From the NCBI GenBank assembly GCA_004352715.1, contig SCFE01000070.1, forward strand, positions 329,420 through 393,419: a stretch of 64,000 nt of DNA, read 5' to 3'. The translations under genes and the position numbers were made by a program. This DNA comes from Hofstenia miamia. Its lineage: Eukaryota; Xenacoelomorpha; Acoela. Numbering within the stretch: the stretch's first letter is position 1; every line of letters begins with the position of its first letter. Shown piece after piece: positions 11,187 through 23,160 of the stretch. The notes beneath the pieces were generated by a model. It was not told the DNA's origin. It worked only from the letters and a program-made list of their open reading frames with translations, and did no database searches.

Positions 11187-11666
11187 ATGGGGGAATGCCC
11201 TATTTGCTTGCAGACTTGTATCCAGCCCGTAAAGTTAAAATGTAATCACACTTTCTGTTTTCTCTGCATCAAAGGTTCCATCATTACATCTTACAGATGT
11301 GCGATGTGTCGTGAGCCGATTTCATACAATTACTTTTCAGACTTAACATTTATTAAGGACGCGACGCCATCTAACGAATCAAATGTGTCATGGATGTACA
11401 GTAGCCGAGATAATAAAAGCTGGTGGGAATTTGATAGACGCTCTTGTGAGACAATTGAAAATTCTTACAATGATGACTCTGATGACACAATTGAACTTCT
11501 TATTGCGGGAAATATTTATGTCATTGATTTTCGAAGAATGATTCAATACCCGCGACAGCATCCTAATCGTATAAGAAATATTCAACGGCGGCCTAAATTC
11601 GATGATCTTGATATCATTATCAAAGGTATTGCTGGCATTAAATTTTCGACTAATCGATCTAATTAA
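11187..11666 (+). CDS. RNF146: E3 ubiquitin ligase RNF146-like (RING-WWE)
   Basis: A 159-residue protein with two domains in the order of RNF146/Iduna. Residues 4-42 form a C3HC4 RING finger (C4, C7, C19, H21, C24, C27, C38, C41) that recruits an E2. Residues 67-135 form a WWE domain (W69, WW79-80, Y111, Q120, RR134-135) that in RNF146 binds iso-ADP-ribose in poly(ADP-ribose). The enzyme ubiquitinates PARylated proteins, for example axin after tankyrase action in Wnt signalling. The segment after WWE (IIIKGIAGIKF) matches the lysine-containing end of the WWE module. The protein stops there, lacking the long acidic tail of the vertebrate enzyme. The ATG is preceded immediately by AG after a pyrimidine-rich stretch (CTATTTTAG), so a splice acceptor may lie right before it and an upstream exon is possible. 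There are no frame breaks; this is the best host gene in the window. Confidence 0.9.
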   Translation: MGECPICLQTCIQPVKLKCNHTFCFLCIKGSIITSYRCAMCREPISYNYFSDLTFIKDATPSNESNVSWMYSSRDNKSWWEFDRRSCETIENSYNDDSDDTIELLIAGNIYVIDFRRMIQYPRQHPNRIRNIQRRPKFDDLDIIIKGIAGIKFSTNRSN

Positions 11667-14438
11667 TGTTCTTCATTTCCATCAAGAAAAACTTATAAAT
11701 ATTTGTAAATACTTTTTATACATTTGGATTTTCGTATTTTAAATTTGAATATTACATCATAGTATGCTCATGTTCTGGACTTTGATTATTTATAAAGTAT
11801 TGAAATGCTAGTTGATTTTATTGAATCTGATTTTTTTCGATATTTGCTGAAAGTTTTGCAACTACCTGATACAACATGTCAGCATTAATTTGCTAAGATA
11901 AGCCTAGAATGTCATAAACAACTATCGTAGCATCCTATAAGAGGCGTTTAAATCATTCAGTGGCTTCTTAGATTCATTTTTTAAGCTAGAGTTAATTTCA
12001 TCATTAAACACTTATTTTTACTTAAGGAATGCATCAATTTTGTTTACCAATATATGGTTTATTTATTTTTAGTTAAACCTTAATTATTAAAATGAAATCG
12101 TAATAGGGCAATCGAAATGGAAATGCAGAAAATGGATCGTTTGACGGGTTGAAATTAGCAACATTTCGCGTAGGGATGAAAAATTGAACGTGCAAGCAAT
12201 ATTTTTTCTAGCTGATCATAAAATAGACTTGGGTTTTTATTTTACTAAAACAGCGTCTTGTTAAAAACAAAACGTAGGTTACATGAAAAATCTTGAATAC
12301 CTAAAGCAAAAAATTTAACATCTATCAATCACCTCAAACAAAGCTGCCAGCGAATCTGAAACAGCAAGTGCTTCTTAGCACCACTGCAAACAAAAAATAG
12401 TTTAACCCTTTGAAATTTGGTGGTGCATATATGTCCCACCTAAACAAATTGGGTTTTCTAGGCTGCTATAATTAAGTTTATTTGCATTTTCCATGATTAA
12501 TCTTATGACAATGGCAAGTTAATATTTATAAATTTCATANTATATATATATATATATATATATACAGTGGCGTAGCGTGGAAAATTTTGGACAAGGACCC
12601 CCTGATATAAAATGTTCATAAAAATATTTTTAAATACAACATTAATTTCATGTTAATTAAACATTATTTTATGTACACCTGTGTATATTTTGCAATGTGA
12701 AATCAAAATATCTATGGATCTACAACGTGTACATTTTCATTTTTACATGGCCAATACAGTGGACCATGTTTGTGCTATTACATTTAAATCATTGATATCC
12801 AAAAGTTATGTGGCGTTTTTGGTAAAAGAGTTGTAGCTCTAATACATGTGTATGCTACCAAAACAATTAATAGTGATATTCATAATTCGAAATTAAACGT
12901 TTTGATTTCCGAATATTTCGGAATGATGAAGCTCCGCCATGCAACTTTTCAATAATACACCTGAATATTAGACTGATCAAGTTTATCATCTCTTTTTGTA
13001 TTCTTGGAAAACACAGCGAAAATTTAGGCATAATTCCAGAGTTGTACACAGAAGCAACAAGTAAAATTGTAGAGTATCGAGGAATTTGGAAAATCTTGGG
13101 TCAGCAGTAGATGTCTATGTATTCAAGAATGCATGCAAGCAAGCAGGGGTAGAGGTGCGCAATAAGTGATTGGAAAAACAATAATTGAAAATATTTCAAA
13201 GGTTTTAGGGAAAAACGAATAAATAATATATTTACAATAATTTTGTCATAATAAGATAGATTTGCAGATGCAAATTTTGCGGCTTGCAAAAGGTCTTACA
13301 CTCAATACTCTGAATAGACAGATATTATTCCAAACAAAGAATTCTGATCTATTAAAGCTGCCAATGAAGATGTTATTCATATGACCAGGAAAGGAATAAT
13401 GTTTCATTCTGAAATAATTTCTTTTAAATTTGCAATATGTATAGAAACAAATTTAAATAGTTCATTTTGCAGCCGAAAATTTTTTAAATAATATATTTTT
13501 GATAAAATTTGAAATACTATATTATACATTTCTGCATGCAAGCTATGATAAGAGACAAAATAATTTTCTAAACGAAAATAAAAAATATATTTTACATTTT
13601 TTTACTCAAGCCGTGTTATAAGAGGCCTAATAAAATTTAAGCCAAAACTATAAATGCAATATTAAATTGGCAGCAGTTGAATAAATTCTAAATCACAATG
13701 TGTTCTTACCAACAACGTAGCATGTAAACAAAACGGGGAGTTTTGAATATAGAATTCTTTGTTAACCAATAATATTCGCAAAATTCAATTTATCAACGGG
13801 CCCTGAATTTTAATTATACCCAATATCATCTTAGTTTAAACAAACTAATTAATTACTAATTTGAACATTTCTATTGTCAATGTGCGTGGCTGCTCCACAC
13901 TAGCGAAGCTAATTTTTATAAACTAGAACTCTAGATGGTCGGAAGTTGTACTCTTGCATATAAAATTCACGATAAGTGGCAGTTATTTCGTGCAGATCGA
14001 AACCCTTTCCTACTCTTTAACAAAACTAAAAGATGCAGTGTTCTTTTTCTAATTTCTAACATGTTTACGCCTAGATTAAGGCTTAGATTACCAGTAATAA
14101 AAACTTTATTGAAAGTCTTTGGGTTGAAATTATATATCCAAATAATAATAATGTAAGCAATTAATAAACATCTCCTACTGCTCGAATAAAACGCTCACAA
14201 AGTTTTTTCCAATAACTTGCAAACGAAAGTACAATCGCTTTAAAGTTAAATAATAATATCATGATAATTAGGATTGGAATAGGTAAGATATTCATTCTTC
14301 AGATAAATATTAACAATTAAAAACTGGTAATTTACCTGAACAGCGTCATCAAATATACAAGCATACATACACATACAATAGGATAAAGCTCTATATACAA
14401 TAATTCTACCAAGCTAGTTATAAATTACTATCAAGATT
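11667..14438. other. Gene-free stretch with a transposon terminus
   Basis: No conserved coding sequence is found. A (TA)n run at 12541-12564 is followed at 12565 by CAGTGGCGTAGCGTGG, a word typical of the end of cut-and-paste DNA transposons. The body downstream (to about 13.9 kb) is noncoding and I could not find a matching inverted end. Confidence 0.45.
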
Positions 14439-14860
14439 TCAAGAATAAGATGCTGTATAATCATTATTGTAGAACTTGTATCCTAGCCATGCTTTACCCG
14501 AGATATACTTTTGTTTAAGGAAAATATTAATGTGCTTCTTAAAAGCTTGCAATCTTTCAATGTTCTTTATCTCTTTACTTAATGAGTTCCAAGTTTGAAT
14601 AGCAGTATTAATGAACGATTTCTTCAAAACCTTTTTCTATACTTAATGCAGGTAAATTGTTTTGATCTGGAATACTGCTTCCGAATAAATCCATGCATTG
14701 GAACGATATTACAAGGTGGTAGTTTCTTGATGAGCTCAAAAAATGTTTACATTGTGTTCAATATGATTAGCTGTCTTGAGAAAAGAGTAGACCTAGAAAT
14801 ATACAGCCTAGTTCTGAAAGAATTTATCTTTGAAACGTTTTTAATTGAATATTAATTAGA
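14439..14860 (-). pseudogene. LINE reverse transcriptase C-terminal fragment
   Basis: The minus strand ends with SFINTAIQTWNSLSKEIKNI and LQAFKKHINIFLKQKYI. This is the C-terminal signature of CR1/L2/jockey-type LINE reverse transcriptases (SFxxRAxxxWNSLPxxI ... FKxxLxxYL). Upstream, in another frame, pieces such as FFELIKKLPPCNIVPMHGF fit the preceding thumb/C-terminal region. Frame changes show it is dead. Confidence 0.6.
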
Positions 14861-15079
14861 ACCCTAAAGTACAAAACTTTATTAACACATTTAACATTTC
14901 TTTAAATAAACAAAATATTTATTCTAGAATTAGTTTTACTAGTGAAACACCCATTGACTATTTTTTTAATTTCTAAAAACAGAGCTTCATATAACTATAT
15001 CTGCTCTGAATTTACTTTTTAACATCATTGTCTTACAATCTCATATCGCAAAGCTGATATTAAGCCTTTCAAACCCAAT

Positions 15080-15785
15080 TGAAAATGAGTAAAAATTCAA
15101 GAGATTAAAAGAGAAAATTGAAGTACTTAAATGTTGCTTGAAAAATGAAAACTGGAATTCCGCATTTTCCTCAACTGCACCTAATCAAATGCTTGAAACT
15201 TTCACAGAAATTTTGAAAGTGAACGTTCTATTTCTTCTAATACACAAAAAATTAAATTTTGGCTAAACTCTACATGCATTGAACTTATTAGAAAAAATGG
15301 AATTTTAAAAATAAATTTAACATCGAAAATTGACAAAAATCACGCTGCTTATAAGAATAATCTATGTAACATCGAACTAAGAAATGCATGCCATCGTTTT
15401 TAAGATTAGAATACTAAAATCTAAATCCTTTTAGAAGGAAATGGGAATTTTGAACAAACGTTTAAACTTAAAAACTACCGACAGCGATCAATCGAAATGA
15501 TCACGTTTAATGGGAAGACTTTTACAAGTCACAAAAAAAATTTGCAATTTCAATGAAGCTTTTCAGTCTAGGAAAGTATGAAGGAAAAACTTTGCCAATA
15601 AATCTAGGCTTCCGAAGGTACAAAATTCAACTGATTTCTCTTTCAGATATGTTACAAGTTTTGAAATTGTAAGATCTATTAACAGTCTAAAAAATAAATC
15701 CTGCGAGCCTTTGTATATACCAGCTTGGTTTATCAAAGATACATGTCCATTAAATTTAGTCGTGCACCAAATACTGATAAATGTA
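15080..15785 (+). pseudogene. LINE ORF2 fragment: linker and RT N-terminus
   Basis: Reading across frames, the order is an endonuclease-RT linker (ENWNSAFSSTAPNQMLETFT, then KIDKNHAAYKNNLCNIELRN) followed by the RT finger region FSFRYVTSFEIVRSINSLKN and then YIPAWFIKDTCPL. This corresponds to the widespread LINE pattern FxFxxVTxxEVxxxIxxLKxK ... IPxxxLKD. The catalytic palm is absent because the sequence changes abruptly near 15785 into an ORF1-like segment. Several stops and frameshifts make it a relic. Confidence 0.6.
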
Positions 15786-15799
15786 GTGGAATATCAAAT

Positions 15800-16745
15800 A
15801 CTGATAAAATGTTTAAATGTATTACATGCAGTAAACTTATGATTTTACCAAACGCTGCTCAGCATTCTCAAGAGAAGTAATTGATATTTTCAGTCAATAT
15901 TATAAACACACAGTATTATTGTGCACTTCTTGTGTTGATGAATTAGACAAGATTTTTTGTGACCGAGTATTCAATACACTTATAATAAACAACTAGAGGA
16001 TTTCAACAAATTATTTGAATTGCAAATGTCTGAAATGAATAAACTAATTAAAAATTATGTTTATCAAGTATTGAGAAGTTTGTCTCCCAGTCATCAAATC
16101 ATCAATGTAGGCAGGCTGAGATTAATAACAAAAACTCCATGCTTGTTTCAGAATTACAAAAGTAATTAAGGCGTAAGGAAAATAATCAAAACTATTTAAC
16201 GTGAATATTCAGTTAAATATCAGTTAAACATTGTAAAAAAATTCATATATATTATCTTATCTTATTATCCGTGGGCTTCCAGAAGTTGTCCAATATTTCA
16301 ATAAATCCTTGCTAAAGATTATGTAATTTTCATTCAATTAAAAGTAAATATTAATCCGCATTTTGGATGTGCAACTATTATTGACTTAAACCCTGTTTTT
16401 ATTCTTATTATCTATATCTACATTCGTACAGATTCAAGCTATTATCACCCACCATACCAAGAAGTTTGTTCATATATTTCATCTTGCTTAACGTCTTATC
16501 GTGCTTTTATGAGGTGCTTAAACAAAATATTTATAGAAGATAAAATATGTATAATTGGTGAATTCATCTTTATAAATCTTGATTTAGAGACTGAAATTTC
16601 TAGTAATGATTATGAACAACAAATTATGGATCTACAACTAAATCAGAAGCTTTATCAAACAGTTACTTTTTCTACTCAAGAGAAGTACTCCCTCTCTCTC
16701 AAAAATATTGTCCACTTTTGTTGCGGCGCGGATAACTTTTGATTG
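15800..16745 (+). pseudogene. LINE ORF1 and endonuclease fragment
   Basis: A second LINE piece in the same orientation. It opens with a cysteine-rich, PHD-like segment (MFKCITCSKLM, later LLCTSCVDELDKIFCDRVF), then a helical stretch (NKLFELQMSEMNKLIKN) and the words IIRGLPEVVQYFN, typical of the RNA-binding part of ORF1. The last 240 bases encode an APE-type endonuclease end: DKICIIGEFIFINLDLETEI, then LNQKLYQTVTFSTQEKYSLS. This matches IIGDFNxxxIDWE ... LxQxVxxPTR, with Glu replacing the Asp of GDFN. Frames are broken throughout, and it stops before the RT. Confidence 0.55.
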
Positions 16746-16749
16746 AGAA

Positions 16750-18020
16750 AAGTTTAGCCCACCAAATTTTGCTCGCTAGTAGCCTAGTTCCCATTCTACA
16801 CATTTCTGAAAAAAATTGGATTTGCGTAAATAAACCGTGCACAGGGATGTTTTTACGAAAAAATTAAAATCTCGATTTTCTGCAATTTTTACGCCCAGCT
16901 CGCAAATTTCACAAAAAAGCAAAAAAACTGTGCGGTTTGTTAAAATGTACCTTTAAAAATATTTCAATGAAATTCTTTCTGTGACTTTACCAATAATCCA
17001 GAAGGCAGATAGCAGGCACGTTAGTGCCCAAAGGCCCTTAGTTTTGCCGATAAGGCCTACAAAAGTTAATATTTTCATTTCAAAATTTCAGATATAAAAA
17101 CAGCGACAATTTAAACTACGGTACTGAAAAAATTTGGTCGTTTGGTCAAAAATTAAAAATTTTCATTTTGCTCATTTTTGGGTATTTCGTATATTTTCAT
17201 TGTGGCACAGTTTTAGCAGCTAAAAATAGATAAAACCGTTTTGAAATGATAAATGTTTCGCTTTTCAAAACAGAGTACCACAAATCCCCCTGCTTAACAG
17301 ACCCTTTTCACCGTTAACGTCTTTTTCAAACACAATTCCACTGCTATTTTCGCAAATTTATCAGCTTTCCTTCCATAATTCCACTATATTATGCCATTAC
17401 CGAGCACAAATGATCGAAAATCCCATTTAGAATAATTTAATTATTATAGCGGATTTTCTGCAGTACACTTTATTAATATTAATTGCCTTTGGAGATTCAT
17501 CTGAATTTGTTGGTTCAACCTTAATGGTTATGCCAGTGGCCGTTGACGATTGTTTGATGGCGTTGTTAGATTTCAATGGTTTCAAAGTTATTGGTTTGGA
17601 GCTGCTGTTAAATTTTAATTGGTTCACGATTTTTACGTAATTGTCAAAGTTTGGCTTCGACAGCCTTTTTGATGAATGTTCTTAATTTGTCTTTGGGACC
17701 ACATTTTTTGTTCAAATCTTCAGTGAATAAGTAATGGTACAACATATGTCATATGGGTAAAAAAATTGTGTGATAAGTACTCATTTGAAAATCAGTTAAA
17801 TCAATAGAAACTTTCTACTTGAAGATTACATTCCTCTATATCGCCATTTGTTTTTTTGAATAGGATCTTATATTGGTGGCATGCTGTTGGCTCTTGAAAG
17901 TGTTCATAGAAATTTTGTATTAACAAGTTGTAGTGGGATTCGATTGATGTATCCAATGTCTGGTAGTAATTTTAAAATTTGTCTTTAAAAAACTAGAGAA
18001 TTGGGCTAATGCATGCTTCT
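16750..18020. other. Gene-free stretch with a weak minus-strand candidate exon
   Basis: No recognised gene. On the minus strand 17427-17750 contains LFTEDLNKKCGPKDKLRTFI and, in another frame, a Ser/Lys/Pro-rich tail (PITLKPLKSNNAIKQSSTAT). The first piece faintly resembles a SAM-type helix bundle end, but no splice structure supports it. Confidence 0.25.
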
Positions 18021-18021
18021 G

Positions 18022-18392
18022 AGTAGTTATATCCATGTGAAGGAGATCAGACTTTTTCTGATTGATCGAGAGGAGACCTTTGACCCCTGTCAGCTTGTGG
18101 ATATAGACAGGGGTGTTCTAGTGACGGCATGGAAAATGCAGTCATTGTGTGTTGACTGATTAAGCGTGTACTTATTATAGTGATTCATTAGTTTTGTGAT
18201 ATTTGCAGAGGGCCAATTTATTTTGCATGTTTTATTTTACTTTGTTTATTACATACACACTTGTTTTTAGTTAATATACATGACATCGTTAGCTGAATAA
18301 TGGGGGTTTACATCGTGTTCTGAAAATACATTGTTGACTAATAATTATTTTTCTTATCCATAAAAAATTCCATGCATTTCTAATAGCACCAA
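18022..18392 (+). repeat. Dispersed ~370-bp repeat, copy A
   Basis: It aligns along its length with 33192-33555 in the same orientation. Shared words in order include actttttctgattg, tgacccctgt, cattgtgtgttgactgatta, gtgattcattagttttgtga and actatttttcttat-type ends. It is noncoding and its class is not recognised. Confidence 0.65.
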
Positions 18393-19244
18393 TAGCAAAG
18401 TCACGTGGCATTTTTGTGGCTTTACACTGCACTTTTACTTAGAATTTACGCCGTATTTTGGTAAATATGGTTCCTTTTTGCCACAACAAAATAATGAAAA
18501 TGCCACCAAAATGGCAAGTGGCAAAATAACCAAAATCTCAACTGTTCTCAATTTAGCAAAATATCCAAAATTCCACGTATTTGCGAGCTAACAAAATATC
18601 CAAATTGCCACATAGCGCTTGTCTCAATCATATACAAATGAAATCTTTATGGCATTAAAGATTTCTATGAACAAGCCTAAAATAAATTAATGCAATGAGC
18701 AATCCATCATATTGCACTAAGTTTAATTTATTATAAATTGTATAAAAAATTTCTGATGTCAAATTATCTAGAAATGCTAATCATTATGTAAATTAGTTTA
18801 TATAATAGCTTAGTGAATAATTAAAATTGGCCTTACTTTATTTGAATTGCATTGAAAAAGAAGGGTTGAGTTACTAATGAAATTCACAGTACATGCTAAC
18901 TTTGCACTAAAAGAATTAATTAAATAAATATTTTCAAAAATTGCCTAAATATATTTTAAATAAAATAATCACAATTTTTTGACTAACCTGAATATAGAAA
19001 ACATTTCTGCAACTCTAGTGGGAAAGAAGTAGCTACAACATCTAAACAAAAACAAGTAATACATTGTAAGCAGTTTTATTCATGAGATTTAAAATTAATA
19101 AAACTGATCAGCATTTCAAGAGAAAATTTCTTTCATTGCACTTTTAACTAAGCACCATGTAGAACAAAAACAATGTATACTTATTGTGTAATAATAATTA
19201 GTGTTGATTGCTAAATATAAAAATAAATATGAAAATGCTTATAC

Positions 19245-19490
19245 ATCATGGGTCTGGAACAAAAGTGCAAAAAGTCAGATTTTCACGTATTTTACTTTTT
19301 TGACTCGTTGATCATGACTTACTTTATTTCTAGAACCTCAGTTTGGGTTTTTATACATAATAAAGATGGTTATCTTGTGCAAAAGTGTAACATCTGCACT
19401 CAAAACAGCAAAACAATGGATTCATTAAACACAAAAACATGTATTCCTCAAAACAGAAATTTTGCACTTGTTACACTTTTGCTCCAGGTA
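19245..19490. repeat. Small inverted-repeat element beside (TA)n
   Basis: The left end reads CTGGAACAAAAGTGCAAAAAG. The right end read backwards is CTGGAGCAAAAGTGTAACAAG, giving imperfect terminal inverted repeats of about 20 bases. The interior is noncoding. A (TA)n run (19498-19529) follows directly. It looks like a MITE of a TA-targeting family. Confidence 0.45.
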
Positions 19491-19493
19491 AAT

Positions 19494-19532
<39 letters not shown>

Positions 19533-20029
19533 TTATAAAAGCTGTTTTGGATTACCATTTTTGAGATGTTTTGACCCAAAACACCTCTGGCCTCTAATTT
19601 TGGTAACTCAAAGCGCCTCTTTGCAGTTCTGAGCCTTCTAATAATTACATTTTCAAATTTTTGATAGAGATCATTACACAGTCTGTAGCATAATCCACAG
19701 AATTAGCTACTAAAGAAAGAAGAAGTCAGTCAAAGAAAAAAGGAAGAAAAACAAAAATGATTAGAAATTTATTTAGCAATTTAATTTGTTGTATTTTGCA
19801 AACTAAGATTTTTTAAATACAAATGTAAAACATTAGTACTTGTTGAAAACACTAATTTGGCAAAATGAAGAGGGTGAAATTGCTTCTCATTATTTTTACC
19901 ATTATTTTGGTAGATGATTAATTTGAAAATTTAAATCAACAGGTACTTTTTGAAATTGACTATGAATAGATTGAAACCGTTGGATCATCGTTTGATTAAT
20001 TAATTTCAATGTCTAGTTAAATGGTTCAT

Positions 20030-20460
20030 GTAGAGATCCCATGACTGGAATGATTCAAGGTTCTACACCCCTAACCATAAAACCACACTTAAGTTAAGTA
20101 TATGAATAGGAGTTTTCTGATTACCCACTTAGCTGACTATCAAATCCTTCATACATGTAAGTTTTGATAACAACTTTGCAATAAGGCTAGCAAGCCAAAC
20201 ATAGGATATATTATTATTTTTTCTAGATCCAAATTAATGACTGATAACAAGACCATTTATTATATTATAACTATTACATGCAGGATAGGAAGCTGCTACT
20301 TGTCTAAATAATTATTTTAAAGCTGATAGTTTTGGTAATGGCTCTCTGCATATTAGTTAATTAAGCAGCCAGTGACAAGCCCATTTGCAATAGATTATTA
20401 CTTGTTACAACATGAGTTTAAGTCGAGTTGTGTTGAGCCTTTAGTAAGTTAGGGTACACA
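20030..20460 (+). repeat. Probable 5' LTR of gypsy copy 2
   Basis: Upstream of the Gag of copy 2 lies a noncoding stretch whose 'tatatgaatagg' box (about 20100) lines up with 'tatataaatagg' at about 35715 upstream of copy 3. Its end (agcaattgagctgattgctgg) lines up with the corresponding site after the LTR of copy 3. The box is a likely TATA element of the LTR promoter. Exact LTR borders are not visible. Confidence 0.4.
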
Positions 20461-20980
20461 TTAAGTAGAGCAATTGAGCTGATTGCTGGATACATCTCAA
20501 TGGAAATGGATTGGTGGAACTGTTGCTGATTTTTAGAGAACAGCATTGAGTGGATGCCCAACTACTGGAGTCACTGCAAAGCTACTTCACCTAAATAGTG
20601 ATGGTTAAATTGTCTGTAAAATAGTTAATAGAAATCGTTACCAATAAAGCAAAGCAGTAAGAAACCATTAGATCGCTATCCACTAGTTCACCACATAATG
20701 AAATATGGAGATTTGAATAAATGGATGTCAGCCCTGGTAGGAGATGCTACATGGGGATCATGCCAGGTTATAAGATCCTTTAATGAAAGAAGATCAAAGT
20801 GAATCAGTAACAGAACTTGCACACCCAAGGCACTAGACCTTCTTAAACAAAGTAATGTAACAAAGGCAACTGGAAATAATGAAAAATCTGTTAGTCAGCA
20901 GAAAACTAAGCAGTTGTATTACTTAATGATATTGCACACTAGTGATCAGGAAGAATCTGAACTGAAAGGGAAAACCACTA

Positions 20981-22380
20981 TTGACAATGAAAACAAATAT
21001 GACATACAAAGGAAGGAGTGGAAGTGTGAAGAAAACAACATCTAGAGCTGTTGTAACCTCAGTTGCATCACTATCAACAGCACACTCAGATGGAACTGAT
21101 CAGTCCCCCTCAATGGAGTTACAAACTTTACATATGTCCCCAGAAACAAGCCAATGTGAGATTCTTGGAATTTTGAGAAAGAGCCACAAAACAGAGACAG
21201 TATTGAAAGAAGAAATACAACATTTTACTGAGAATTTCCAACAAATGGAACAACAAAGAGAACAACTGTTAAGTGAAATCAAAACAGATATGAACTCAAG
21301 ACTAGAAGCACAAAGCAAAATATTTCAGCAGGAAGTAAAAGGATTAACACAACAACTGGCAGAATCAAATAAAAAATTCTTAGAACAAAATGAGAGATAG
21401 TAGAACATGTATTGGCAATTGGAAAGAGAAAGCAGACAACTAATAGAAGACAACAACATACAGTCACAGGAGCTTGAACAACTAAGATACAAGCTAAGAC
21501 TCATTCAATTAAATGAAGAAGAAAGCCAAGGAACTATACAAACTCATGAGATAGAGAAAAGAAAATGATGCACAAGCACCTAAGGGGGAAACAGATACAA
21601 TAAAACCTATGAGGAGTATGAAGAAGAAAGCAAAAAGTCAAAAAAAAATTATAAATGAAATCACAAAAGCAGTGGTAAAGCAGTTCCAAATAGAAAATAT
21701 AAAGAGACAAATTAAACCAAAATATGAAAGCTTGATTCTGACACAGAACAGGAATAATGAAACCTTGCCTTGCAAAGCAATGCTTCCAAAATTCAAAGGG
21801 AGAGTAGATGGTTATAATCCTACATTTATAGAGCAGCTGCAAATGGTCAAAATCATGATGGCTGAAAGGAAAGTCAATCAGGAAGTGGCAGCAACAAGAC
21901 TACCACTCCATCTAACAGGAACAGCATATCAACACTACCTTCTGCTAGACACTGAAACTAAGAAAAAATATGAGTGGTTAATTGGAGATTTCATAGAATA
22001 CTATGAAAACAAAAGTTTCAAAAATCAGTATCATATCATTTTGAATGCTAAAAAAAATAGCATCAGATCACAATTCAAAATTAAATGTGATGTTGATGAT
22101 AAGCTAGAAAAAATGATCAGAAAAGCAGTTGATATTCAAGTGACAGTTGAAAATAATGCATGCATCTACTAGAAGGCTGTGTGGAATAAGGAAACACTGC
22201 AATGGAGAAAACATTACAAAATGCAAACAACAAACAAACTCTACAATGAGAAGAAAGTAGACAAAGTAACTAAAGTAAAAACAAGATATGGGAAAACTAA
22301 AAAGGTAAAAGAGAGAGATGTAAAATATTACAATTGCAGACAAAAGGGTCACAAAAGCCAGATTGTTGGAAGCAGATAAG
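20981..22380 (+). pseudogene. Ty3/gypsy Gag (copy 2), frameshifted
   Basis: The N-terminal 139 codons end in a long coiled coil (EQQREQLLSEIKTDMNSRLE). After a stop and frame changes comes a Lys-rich linker, then the capsid: KFKGRVDGYNPTFIEQLQM, ATRLPLHLTGTAYQHYLLLD, YEWLIGDFIEYYENKSFKNQ. The C-terminus has a damaged zinc knuckle, VKYYNCRQKGHKSQIVGSR, in which the first and last cysteines of C-x2-C-x4-H-x4-C are lost; copy 3 keeps an intact CFNCGFKGHRKNKC. The product would package element RNA. Stops at about 21400 and 22170 make it nonfunctional. Confidence 0.75.
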
Positions 22381-22499
22381 CATGATAGGAGATAAAGAAG
22401 CCTACATGATGATGAAAATATAATAGAATCAGAATTGGAATTGAGTGAAGCATCAAAAACTGTCAAAGAACCAGAAAACTAAGTAGAACACCAACTCAG

Positions 22500-23160
22500 G
22501 AAAACCAAGCACTAATAATGATATTAACAAAGTTGGACAACATAAATACAATTACAGTAGTAATAAATGATATGATGATGATAGCAGCAATCAATATGGG
22601 AGCAGCGAACCTCAACAATAACTGAAAAATCCACAAAAAACTTGGGATTTGAAAGGGAAGACTTTGAGAAATTCAACAAATGATTAATTAATGCATCTGG
22701 TAAGAACATACAAAGAATAATGGGATTCTTTAACTATTACAGAACCTTTATTCCAAACATAGTGGCAAGACAGCAAAAATGACCAAACTTATGAGGAAGT
22801 CAGTACTATTTGTTTGAACTTGGCTGGAACAAGAAGAGTTGGATAATATCAAAGAGGAATTAGTGAAATTATCATCATTGAATATGCCAGACTATACTCA
22901 CAAGTTATTTTAGACTGTGATGCAAGCAAATTTGCAATAGGCACAACTTTGGGTCAAATGAAAATGGGAAGAAGACTGATACAATTCTTTAGCTGGAAAT
23001 TGAAGGCAAGCTAGGAGAAATATGGAGTGATGAAATTAGAAATGGTGGCGCTCATTGAGAGCATTAAAAAGGAGATAAATCATGGATATCTCAAGATGGA
23101 TTGAATACCTAAATGAATTTACATTTAAGATCAAACATTGAAATGGGAGTCTACACAATA
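22500..23160 (+). pseudogene. Protease-RT thumb-RNase H remnant (copy 2)
   Basis: The segment begins with a protease strand ITVVINDMMMIAAINMGAAN, in which the catalytic triplet reads Asn-Met-Gly (Asn codon 22593-22595). Near 22700 it passes straight into RT thumb sequence (IMGFFNYYRTFIPNIVARQ), so the fingers and palm with the catalytic YxDD are deleted. RNase H follows: DCDASKFAIGTTLGQ, FFSWKLKAS and KYGVMKLEMVALIESIKK. Stops and frame changes occur throughout. The internal deletion alone would abolish reverse transcription. Confidence 0.7.

Noticed and set aside
10999-11232. 77-codon frame overlapping the RNF146 start
   Set aside because: Hydrophobic, low-complexity translation without similarity; it overlaps the RING codons in another frame.
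19248-19538. 96-codon frame ending in an Ile-Tyr run
   Set aside because: It spans a small inverted-repeat element and a (TA)n run, which produces the Ile-Tyr tail.
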